DNA of 11,161 nt from a bacterium (GTDB lineage Bacteria > Spirochaetota > Spirochaetia > JABEVK01), in assembly GCA_021781625.1 (NCBI GenBank), contig JAJXWL010000039.1, forward strand, positions 1-11,161, written 5' to 3'. Positions 1-6,394 of the stretch are shown piece after piece. Every line of letters starts with the position of its first letter. Within the stretch, counting starts at the first letter, position 1. The position numbers and the translations under genes are program-made. Below the pieces are notes generated by a model, which saw nothing but the letters and a program-made list of their open reading frames with translations, was not told the origin of the DNA and made no database searches.

Positions 1-1
1 G

Positions 2-601
2 ATTTTCATCACGGAAGGTCAATCTGCAGCCGGTTCAATGGTCACGGCGCGTGATGTTTACACCCAAGCCATCTATGCACTTCGTGGTAAACCAGAAAAC
101 CTTCATGGAAAAAAGCGAACTGAAATATATCGTAACGAAGAACTCTATAACTTGATGATGGCCCTGGGGATCGAAAATGACATCGAGAACCTTCGTTACG
201 GGAAAATCATTATTGCCACCGATGCGGATACCGATGGGTTTCATATTCGCAATTTGCTTTTGTCGTTCTTTTTAAATTTCTTTGAGGAGTTAGTGGTCAA
301 CGGCCGCGTTTATATTCTCGAAACCCCGTTGTTTCGTGTCCGCAATAAAAAAGAAACCCGTTACTGTTACAATGCCAAAGAACGAGATGCCGCCGTCAAA
401 GCCTTGACGGGGGCCGAAGTGACGCGCTTCAAAGGTTTGGGAGAAATCAGTCCCAATGAGTTTGGGCCGTTCATCGGGGCTTCCATGCGCTTGGTGGACA
501 TCAACATTAAGTCTTTAAAAGACATCCCTTCGACGCTTTCCTTTTATATGGGAAAGAACACGCCGACCCGTCGGCAATACATCATGGAGAATTTGATTTA
601 A
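2..601 (+). CDS. parE: DNA topoisomerase IV subunit B (ParE), C-terminal part, 5' truncated by window edge
   Basis: This is the C-terminal ~199 residues of a type IIA topoisomerase B subunit; the GHKL ATPase and transducer domains lie upstream of the window. The reading frame is open from base 2, so the internal ATG at 38 is not the start. The TOPRIM domain is clear: the acidic motif EGQSAAG at bases 14-34, the metal-binding DADTDG at 221-238, the FKGLGEI motif near 430-450, and a C-terminal PTRRQYIMENL tail typical of GyrB/ParE. The sequence after the first motif (ALRGKPENLHG) resembles the LRGK region of ParE. ParE with ParC forms the A2B2 enzyme that decatenates daughter chromosomes using ATP. 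ParC follows after one base, as expected for a parE-parC operon. The ParE call rather than GyrB rests mainly on the downstream partner lacking a GyrA box. The usual GDSAGG aspartate is glutamine here. Confidence 0.93.
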   Translation: MFITEGQSAAGSMVTARDVYTQAIYALRGKPENLHGKKRTEIYRNEELYNLMMALGIENDIENLRYGKIIIATDADTDGFHIRNLLLSFFLNFFEELVVNGRVYILETPLFRVRNKKETRYCYNAKERDAAVKALTGAEVTRFKGLGEISPNEFGPFIGASMRLVDINIKSLKDIPSTLSFYMGKNTPTRRQYIMENLI

Positions 602-602
602 C

Positions 603-2567
603 ATGGCTTATGTTCAAAAGCTGTTTGCCGAGAACTTTCTGGAATATGCTTCGTACGTCATCAAAGAACGCGCCATTCCCCACCTCAATGACGGTTTAAA
701 GCCCGTTCAGCGGCGCATCATTCATTCGCTCATGGAGATGGATGACGGTAAGTTTCATAAGGTAGCGAATGTGGTGGGGCACTGCATGAAGTATCACCCC
801 CACGGTGATGCCTCGATTTATGAAGCTTTGGTTAACCTCGGTCAAAAAAATCTTTTTATCGATACCCAAGGGAATTTCGGAAATATTTTTACCGGCGATG
901 AAGCTTCGGCGGCTCGTTACATTGAATGTCGCTTGACCCCCTTGGCTAAGGAAGTTCTCTACAACCCCGAAATCACCGAAATGGCCGAGTCGTACGATGG
1001 TCGCAACAAAGAACCGGTGATTTTCCCCGCTAAAATTCCTGTCGTTTTGATCCAGGGCATTGAAGGTATCGCGGTTGGCATGGCTACGAAAATTCTGCCG
1101 CACAACTTTCGAGAGGTATTACTGGCCTTACAAGCGGCACTTCGTGGAGAAGACTTCCAGCTTTTGCCTGACTTTCCCACGGGGGGGCTGATGGATGCCT
1201 CCGCCTACGAAGATGGGCAGGGTTCCGTGACTGTCAGAGCCTTGATGGACACCTCAGATGAAAAGCGGATTTTAATTCGAGAACTTCCCTATGGTGCCAC
1301 GACTGCCAGCCTGATTTCTTCAGTCGAAAATGCCGCCAAAAAAGGTAAGTTGAAGATTGCCGGTATTTCAGATTTTACTTCTGAACGAGTTGAGATTGAA
1401 ATTAAATTATCTCGTGGGGTGTACACTTCAGAAGTTGTAGAAGCCCTTTATGCCTTTACCGATTGTCAGATCACACACCAGGTCAATTTATTGGTCATTC
1501 AAGACCAGCTTCCGGTACAGACGACTGTGACCCAAGTCATTCGCCATCATGCTGGGCATTTGGTTGAAGTCCTCAAAAAAGAACTGGAACTAGAAAAAGG
1601 CAAACTGCTCGACAAACTGCACCTGAGGACCTTAGAGCGAATTTTTATTGAAGAGCGGATTTATAAACAGATAGAAGACAAAAAGACCCATGATTTGGTG
1701 GTTCAGGCTGTTTTAACCGGCTTTGTGCCCTTTAAGAAAGAAATCCAAAGGCCCATTTCTGAAGAGGATGTCAAACACCTTTTAGAAATTCCCATCCGTC
1801 GAATCTCCCTCTACGACATTGAAAAGGCCCGAAAAGAACTGGAAGAAATTCAAGCCCGGCTCAAGCAGATCGAACATCATTTGGCGCATTTAACCGCGTA
1901 TGCCCTATCTTTCTTAGACGGCATTTTGAAAAAGTATGCGGAACAAATGCCTTCGCGTCAGACCAAAATGTTGAACTTTAAAAAGGTAACGGCAAAAGAT
2001 GCGGCACTTCGCGACAAAAAATTACGCTACGATAAAGCCACGGGCTACATGGGCTGGGCCATCACAACGGGAGAGGTTCAGTTTGAGGTCAGTGAGCTGG
2101 ACCGAATTCTGTTGATCCGAAAAGATGGGACGTATTCGGTGATTCGAGTGGCCGAAAAACTCTTTGCGGGGAAAAATGTGCTGTATGTCGGCAACGCCGA
2201 TAAAGAAGAGCTGGCCAAGGTGGTTTTTTCCCTTTTGTACCGGGACAATGCCAGCCTATTTCTGCACCTCAAACGCTTTCAGATCGAAGGCTACATCCTC
2301 GACAAGGAATATTCCTTGCTTCCAGAAAATTCCACCTTGTTGAAGTTAACTACTCGGCAAGATGTAGCGGTTCGACTTGACTACAAACAAAAACCCTTGC
2401 TTCGCGTTTTTGAAGAAACCTTCCCTGTGCAAGATTATTTGGTGAAAGGCGTGAAGGCCCAAGGGGTGCGGTTGACGACGAAAGAAACTACCGGGGCGAA
2501 ATTTGTCAGAGTAACAGGAAATGCCGGAGCCGAAGGGGAAAGCTCCATAGACAACGAGGAGGAATGA
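603..2567 (+). CDS. parC: DNA topoisomerase IV subunit A (ParC), short form
   Basis: 654-residue A subunit of topoisomerase IV, which cleaves and rejoins DNA through a tyrosine. The winged-helix breakage-reunion domain begins at once: the DGLKPVQRRI motif is near residues 30-40, YHPHGDASIYEAL (the quinolone region) at 64-76, and the catalytic Tyr106 in AARYIE. The IEGIAVGMATKILPHN segment is at about 153-168. The coiled-coil gate covers roughly 310-440. The C-terminal ~160 residues contain only a partial propeller and no GyrA box, and the protein is about 100 residues shorter than E. coli ParC, so this is ParC and not GyrA. Start ATG follows the parE stop by one base; a GGAGA lies 12 nt upstream, rather far, so translational coupling to parE is likely. 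Ala70 occupies the position of GyrA Ser83/ParC Ser80, while Glu74 is retained. Confidence 0.95.
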   Translation: MAYVQKLFAENFLEYASYVIKERAIPHLNDGLKPVQRRIIHSLMEMDDGKFHKVANVVGHCMKYHPHGDASIYEALVNLGQKNLFIDTQGNFGNIFTGDEASAARYIECRLTPLAKEVLYNPEITEMAESYDGRNKEPVIFPAKIPVVLIQGIEGIAVGMATKILPHNFREVLLALQAALRGEDFQLLPDFPTGGLMDASAYEDGQGSVTVRALMDTSDEKRILIRELPYGATTASLISSVENAAKKGKLKIAGISDFTSERVEIEIKLSRGVYTSEVVEALYAFTDCQITHQVNLLVIQDQLPVQTTVTQVIRHHAGHLVEVLKKELELEKGKLLDKLHLRTLERIFIEERIYKQIEDKKTHDLVVQAVLTGFVPFKKEIQRPISEEDVKHLLEIPIRRISLYDIEKARKELEEIQARLKQIEHHLAHLTAYALSFLDGILKKYAEQMPSRQTKMLNFKKVTAKDAALRDKKLRYDKATGYMGWAITTGEVQFEVSELDRILLIRKDGTYSVIRVAEKLFAGKNVLYVGNADKEELAKVVFSLLYRDNASLFLHLKRFQIEGYILDKEYSLLPENSTLLKLTTRQDVAVRLDYKQKPLLRVFEETFPVQDYLVKGVKAQGVRLTTKETTGAKFVRVTGNAGAEGESSIDNEEE

Positions 2568-2815
2568 TGTTCTGGAAAACAAAAGAATGGCCTTGGCCGT
2601 TGAAAAATAGTGCTGAGGCAGCTCTTATCAAAGAACTTCTGGAAAGCGAGGGGATTCCCTGTCGGATCATTCGGCACGGGGATTCCTTATGGGGGTACGC
2701 TACCGAAGTGGCAGAAGGCTGGGGGCATATTGAAGTTGAAGAAACTCACCGCGAAGACTTTGAACGCTTATGGAACGAGTTTCATGACTCGGACATTGTT
2801 GAAGAATCGACTTAA
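2564..2815 (+). CDS. Small DUF2007-like putative signal-transducing protein
   Basis: 83-residue (or 82) soluble acidic protein with no membrane segment or signal peptide. Residues 15-33 (NSAEAALIKELLESEGIPC) match the opening of DUF2007/PF09413-type proteins, in which 'EA..IK.LLESEGIPC' is followed by a variable strand and then a hydrophobic IEV strand with a C-terminal helix, seen here as HIEVEETHREDFERLW at about 55-70. Function in that family is unknown despite the 'signal-transducing' name. The ATG at 2564 overlaps the parC stop (ATGA), but the strong ribosome site GAGGAGG at 2556-2562 lies only 1 nt from that ATG and 4 nt from the next ATG at 2567, so the second Met is the likelier start. 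It is co-transcribed with parE-parC. The family call is from pattern memory and would need a profile search. Confidence 0.75.
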   Translation: MMFWKTKEWPWPLKNSAEAALIKELLESEGIPCRIIRHGDSLWGYATEVAEGWGHIEVEETHREDFERLWNEFHDSDIVEEST

Positions 2816-2824
2816 CGTTTAGGT

Positions 2825-2864
2825 TTTTGCCAGTTCTAGACAACTTTTGCCAGTTCTAGACAAC
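2825..2864. repeat. Perfect 20-bp tandem duplication at the 3' end of the EAL gene
   Basis: The unit ttttgccagttctagacaac occurs twice head to tail (2825-2844 and 2845-2864) with no mismatch. The repeat spans the last codons and the stop of the minus-strand EAL gene. Because 20 is not a multiple of three, the second copy is read in another frame: the present protein ends AKVV with a TAG inside the distal copy. A single-copy version would read AKT and stop at a TAA at 2819-2821. No third copy flanks the pair. Confidence 0.95.
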
Positions 2865-4335
2865 GGCCGTTTTGCTGGAGTCGATGAACAAAGTTTTCAA
2901 ACCCTGTACGAGTCAAGGGTCTTGAGATCAAGTACCCCTGGACGGTTTGACACCCTAAATCCGCCAGCTCTTCTAATTGAGGGAGCGTCTCAACTCCCTC
3001 GGCCACAATATGCAGGTTCAGCTCGTTGGCAATGGAAATCAACGAACGCACGATGGCCAAGTCTTGCGGGTTTTCCGGAAGCCCACGAACAAAGGACTGA
3101 TCGATTTTGATTTCGTCCAAAGTAAACTTATGCAGATGACTTAAGGACGAAAATCCTGTGCCGAAATCATCAACAGAGATTTTTAGGCCAAAGTTTTTAA
3201 AGGCCTTGAGGATTTTTTCAGCCTCGAGGGGGTCTTCAAACAAACTCGTTTCCGTCACTTCTAAGGTGAGTTTCTTGACGACCTCTTTGTGTTTTTTCAT
3301 AGTCTTTTGAAAGATCTCGACTAAATCTTGACTACGAAATTGCCGTGCTGAAACATTAAACGCTAGGTGTACCTCTTGAAACGTTGTCGCATCCCAATCT
3401 TTTAACTGTTGAACAACTTGGTATAAACTCCATTTTCCTATGGGCATGATTAAGCCCGTTTCTTCGGCTATGGGAATAAATTGGGAAGGTTGAATTTGAC
3501 CTTTACTGGGGTGGTTCCAACGTAAAAGAACTTCAGCTTGAATTCCTTTGACGGTCCAGGAAGAGCCTTGACGTTGCACTGTTAATTTAGGCTGAAAGTA
3601 AAGTTCAAATTGATGACCGATGGCTTTTAAAGCGGGGGCTTCAATGGCTTTGATGATGGCATTTTGCAGTTCCATTTTTTCTAGAACGCGCTTTTCGAGC
3701 GAAACATCAAAAAGGACAAAGGGAGCTTTTAATTCTTGGCAGTGACCGAGGGCAATATCGGCTCCATGCAAAAGAGCTGAACGGTCGACACCGTGCTGAG
3801 GATACAACGAAACGCCAATCCAACTCTCAAGGGTGAGGTTGAACCCCGAAAAAATGTGGGGTTCACTGACTTGATGTTGAATCAAGTTCAAAAAACTGGT
3901 CAAAACACTTTCTTCTTCATAATGCCGCAAGAGCAAAAACTCATTTTCACGGGTATGAAAAATATAATCATTCGAGCTTAACAGAAGATTTAAACGTTGT
4001 GATAACTGATAAAGTACCCATTCTGCGACACTGGATTTCATGGTGCGTTTGACCATGTCATAAGCAGGCCCGAGTTGTATTAAAATAAAGGCATAACCTT
4101 GAAAGGAGGCTTTTTCAGCATCGCTCAAAATTTCTTGAATTTGCGATTCCATCATGTAATGAGTCGGCAGACCCGAAATAGGGTGTAGGGCTAGCCGTTG
4201 TTCAATTTCCCGATGTCGTTGCTGGGAATTTTCCAGCTGTTGCTGAAGCTGATTGTTTTTTTCGCGCAGGATTTTGAGCTCTTCCTGCAAAATGAGTAAG
4301 CGAGCTTCCGAGCGGGATGAATCGTGTTGTGGCAT
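2836..4335 (-). CDS. EAL-domain c-di-GMP phosphodiesterase with degenerate GGDEF domain
   Basis: 499-residue cytosolic protein without membrane segments. Residues ~8-48 form a glutamine/glutamate-rich coiled coil. Residues ~50-215 are a GGDEF-fold domain: it opens HPISGLPTHY (the LTGLPNR region), but the active loop reads RENEF at 129-133, so cyclase activity is unlikely. The EAL domain follows at ~225-490 with the signature glutamate E268 in AEVLLRW (an EVL variant), N327 in FNVSARQ, E359 in LEVTE, D389-D390 in DDFGTG, K410 in KID, E446 in AEGVET and Q466 in QGY. All metal and catalytic ligands known from EAL enzymes look present, so it probably hydrolyses c-di-GMP to pGpG, with the GGDEF remnant perhaps acting as a GTP or dimer sensor. 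It is last in the minus-strand run, 3 nt after the RNase D gene. The final residues were altered by a 20-bp duplication. Confidence 0.93.
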   Translation of the reverse strand: MPQHDSSRSEARLLILQEELKILREKNNQLQQQLENSQQRHREIEQRLALHPISGLPTHYMMESQIQEILSDAEKASFQGYAFILIQLGPAYDMVKRTMKSSVAEWVLYQLSQRLNLLLSSNDYIFHTRENEFLLLRHYEEESVLTSFLNLIQHQVSEPHIFSGFNLTLESWIGVSLYPQHGVDRSALLHGADIALGHCQELKAPFVLFDVSLEKRVLEKMELQNAIIKAIEAPALKAIGHQFELYFQPKLTVQRQGSSWTVKGIQAEVLLRWNHPSKGQIQPSQFIPIAEETGLIMPIGKWSLYQVVQQLKDWDATTFQEVHLAFNVSARQFRSQDLVEIFQKTMKKHKEVVKKLTLEVTETSLFEDPLEAEKILKAFKNFGLKISVDDFGTGFSSLSHLHKFTLDEIKIDQSFVRGLPENPQDLAIVRSLISIANELNLHIVAEGVETLPQLEELADLGCQTVQGYLISRPLTRTGFENFVHRLQQNGRCLELAKVV

Positions 4336-4338
4336 AAA

Positions 4339-5118
4339 TTAAGTCTCCCAATCGAGGATTTGTCCAGATTTGGCGTAAGCTAGGAGTTTTTCATTATCGG
4401 CAAGCCGCCAGGGAGCAACATTGCGCTGTTGTGCTACGTATTCGCGTTCCTCGGCCAGTCGTTTGAGGTGTTCGAGCTGTTCCGGAGTCAAGATAAAACG
4501 TCCCTTGATTCGTTCTAGTGGAGATAGGGAAGGTTTGACTTCAAGGGATTGAAGGTGAGTCATCCGTTTTTGAAAGGTGTTGGCGAGAGGACCCTTTAAA
4601 GTTTCTTGCCATTGGTGCCAGACCGGAAGTAAATACTTCACATCTTGCGCCGCATAGCGTCGTTGCTCCTCAGATAAGGGACGGGTGTTCCAATCTGAGG
4701 TTTGAATTTCAGTCTCTTTCGTTACGGTGATTCCTAGAGTTTCTTGAAGCACCATAGCTAAGGATGGTCTGGGATGCAAAATCAGTTTTGCGGCTTCCCA
4801 CAAGTCCACCAGACCTTGAAGTTGGCAACCAGCCAGGGCTTTGAGGTAACGAACGTCGTTAGACGCTCCCCAAAAAACTTTGACTTGGTGGGGGTTAGAA
4901 AAGACTTGAAACAAAGGGTCTAATGATAAATCCGCCAAAGGGTCGAGTAACCAAATATCACCATTCTCAAAAGCAAGTTGATACAGACAAATGCGGCGAC
5001 CATAGCGGTACAACATAAAGTCGCCTTCCAGATCGACGGCCAAAACAGACTCTTTCGCCAGACGGGGAGAAACCTGTTCCCATTGGGAGGCGGAATCTAT
5101 CCATAGCTCTTGCGACAT
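4339..5118 (-). CDS. rnd: Ribonuclease D-like 3'-5' exoribonuclease, single HRDC
   Basis: 259-residue DEDDy exonuclease of the RNase D family, which trims 3' ends of tRNA precursors and other structured RNAs. Exo I is AVDLEGD with D29 and E31, Exo II contains D88 in ASNDVRYL, and Exo III is RRYAAQDVKYL with Y155 and D159, preceded by SDWNTRPLSEEQ, a hallmark of RNase D. Residues ~203-250 look like one HRDC-type helical domain, whereas E. coli RNase D (375 residues) has two. I chose the ATG at 5118, which overlaps the preceding stop as TAATG; an in-frame TTG at 5130 would add four residues and has no better ribosome site. It lies between the J-domain gene and the EAL gene in the same run. Confidence 0.92.
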   Translation of the reverse strand: MSQELWIDSASQWEQVSPRLAKESVLAVDLEGDFMLYRYGRRICLYQLAFENGDIWLLDPLADLSLDPLFQVFSNPHQVKVFWGASNDVRYLKALAGCQLQGLVDLWEAAKLILHPRPSLAMVLQETLGITVTKETEIQTSDWNTRPLSEEQRRYAAQDVKYLLPVWHQWQETLKGPLANTFQKRMTHLQSLEVKPSLSPLERIKGRFILTPEQLEHLKRLAEEREYVAQQRNVAPWRLADNEKLLAYAKSGQILDWET

Positions 5119-5534
5119 TAGCGGCCCCAATGCTTTTTTAATATTTGAAAGGCTTCGTTCAGTCGCTGTGAAGTAACGGTGGCTTCTTGGTAAGCTTTGG
5201 GATTACTGGCGTGCCGGTCAGGGTGGTGCTGGCGTAGAAGTTTTTTATGAGCACTGTCGATGGCCTCCCAAGATTCTTGTCCCGTAAGACCTAAAACCTG
5301 ATACGCCGCAAGAATTTTGGGATCTAAAACTGGTCGGGGCTGTTCGCGCGCCGGACGTTCATGATGATAGGATTTGGAACCTTGAGAAGAGGACTTTCGG
5401 GGCGGTTCACCCCGGAGAAAGGCTTCAAGCTCTTCTTCCGCGGCGCGCTGATCCGCATCCTCCGTGTAAGCTTCGGAGGGTTTATCACTCCATGAACGAA
5501 ACAATCTTCCCAGGCGGTCAAACAGCGGGTCCAT
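5118..5534 (-). CDS. J-domain protein (type III, C-terminal J domain)
   Basis: 138-residue soluble protein. The first ~70 residues are acidic, low complexity and probably disordered. Residues ~75-136 are a J domain: helix II leads to HHPDRH with the HPD motif at 104-106, followed by helix III (AYQEATVTSQRLNEAFQILKK). The HPD motif is what stimulates Hsp70 (DnaK) ATPase activity. There is no G/F-rich linker, zinc domain or client-binding C-terminal domain, so it is not DnaJ itself but a specialised co-chaperone whose N-terminal tail may select the client or site; I cannot name a client. The start has an AGGAG ribosome site that falls in a small hairpin, and its stop overlaps the RNase D start, implying coupled translation. 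Confidence 0.9.
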   Translation of the reverse strand: MDPLFDRLGRLFRSWSDKPSEAYTEDADQRAAEEELEAFLRGEPPRKSSSQGSKSYHHERPAREQPRPVLDPKILAAYQVLGLTGQESWEAIDSAHKKLLRQHHPDRHASNPKAYQEATVTSQRLNEAFQILKKHWGR

Positions 5535-5541
5535 GCCTCAC

Positions 5542-5555
5542 TCCTGCGAACAGGA
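5542..5555 (-). promoter_or_regulatory. Small UUCG-loop hairpin covering the J-domain gene ribosome site
   Basis: On the minus strand the sequence TCCTG-TTCG-CAGGA is a perfect 5-bp stem closed by a UUCG tetraloop. The 3' arm contains the AGGA of the AGGAG Shine-Dalgarno sequence a few bases before the ATG at 5534. A second pairing, ACTCC with GGAGT, could compete with it. This 33-nt gap is the longest within the minus-strand run. The structure is seen; its role in damping or coupling translation is inference. Confidence 0.45.
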
Positions 5556-5567
5556 TAACCGGAGTTG

Positions 5568-6386
5568 TTAGAAAAAGGAAGTCTCAGCAGAATAAAGTCC
5601 TTGAAATATATAACGAACGGGCGCTGTAACCCAGACACGAGGACCGGGAAGTTCAAGCTGAAGATAAAACGGTTGATTGTTCAGACTCACTAAGACTTCG
5701 CTGGCACTGAGACCTTCCAGATGGGAGTGCAGGGCTACTGCGGCGGCGGCAAAAGATTGATCAATCCAGCTAGAGGAATGGACCCAAGCCGTTACCAGAT
5801 CTTTTTGCGGTGTAGAAAATACCACTAAAGGCTGAACAGACGACCCCAAGGCTCGCGCTGCTTTACGCAATTGACTGGTATCGGGAGAAGGGGCGTAAAC
5901 AGTGCCAATTCGGCCCACACCTTCCCAGGGAACCACATCCGTCTCTTGGAAGCGAGTTCGCCGTAAGGGGCGGTTCCAGTCGGCTTCCTGACCGGCATTG
6001 GACGGTGGGCTAATCTCTAAACGAAAGTTTTGTGAATCGACAGATTCTACCGTGAATAGTCGACCTTGGGTTTGAAGAGGGAATGGCTTTACCCCGTATT
6101 CTCCCTGATCGAACAGAAATCGCGCGGCGCAAAACAACGCATCTCCTGAAATCGTGTCGTGAGAGAAGCGGGGAGAAGCGGCATAAACTGTGCAGGGATG
6201 ACTTTGTCGGCGGGTAAAGGCCAAAATCCCATCGGCACCAACCCCACGGCGTCTAGAACACAGGCGTTTGGCCAGTTCTTGGAACGCTAACCCCTCCAGC
6301 TGTTCACCAGAGAGCTGAGCCCTTAATAAGAGGTAATCTCCATGACCGCAAGCGGCTTTGATAAAGTCAATCTCAGAAAGAGGCAA
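5568..6386 (-). CDS. Divergent DapF-fold protein lacking both catalytic cysteines
   Basis: 272 residues, the usual length for diaminopimelate epimerase, which interconverts LL- and meso-DAP with a cysteine pair. Family marks remain: LCSRRRGVGADGILAF at 42-57 (the RRxGxGADG loop), FCAARFLFDQG around 85-95, AAAAVA at 213-218 and the C-terminal WVTAPVRYIFQG, like the usual MTGPA..VF.G. However, the first catalytic motif, normally CGNG.RC, reads SGDALFC, so Ser80 stands where the cysteine should be. The second, normally ACGTGACA, reads WIDQSFAA, leaving Ile208 at the cysteine site. The N-terminal GNDF motif is also altered (GHGDY). Epimerase activity is therefore unlikely. Start: TTG at 6386 with TGAGG six bases upstream that overlaps the lysC stop; no in-frame ATG is close. 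It sits 8 nt after lysC, whose product feeds the DAP/lysine route, suggesting a regulatory or other derived role. Confidence 0.8.
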   Translation of the reverse strand: MPLSEIDFIKAACGHGDYLLLRAQLSGEQLEGLAFQELAKRLCSRRRGVGADGILAFTRRQSHPCTVYAASPRFSHDTISGDALFCAARFLFDQGEYGVKPFPLQTQGRLFTVESVDSQNFRLEISPPSNAGQEADWNRPLRRTRFQETDVVPWEGVGRIGTVYAPSPDTSQLRKAARALGSSVQPLVVFSTPQKDLVTAWVHSSSWIDQSFAAAAVALHSHLEGLSASEVLVSLNNQPFYLQLELPGPRVWVTAPVRYIFQGLYSAETSFF

Positions 6387-6394
6387 AGATGACC

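Noticed and set aside
38..601. ATG at 38 as a gene start
   Set aside because: It is internal: the frame is open from base 2 and the TOPRIM motif EGQSAAG begins before the ATG.
696..1103. 135-codon minus-strand open frame inside parC
   Set aside because: It lies opposite the conserved catalytic part of ParC, has no recognisable domain, and is a shadow of a real gene.
2816..2835. A bidirectional terminator between the convergent genes
   Set aside because: I found no GC-rich stem with a U tract; there is only a short T run next to the tandem repeat.
5119..5130. TTG at 5130 as RNase D start
   Set aside because: It adds four unlike residues and lacks a better ribosome site; the ATG at 5118 forms the common TAATG overlap.
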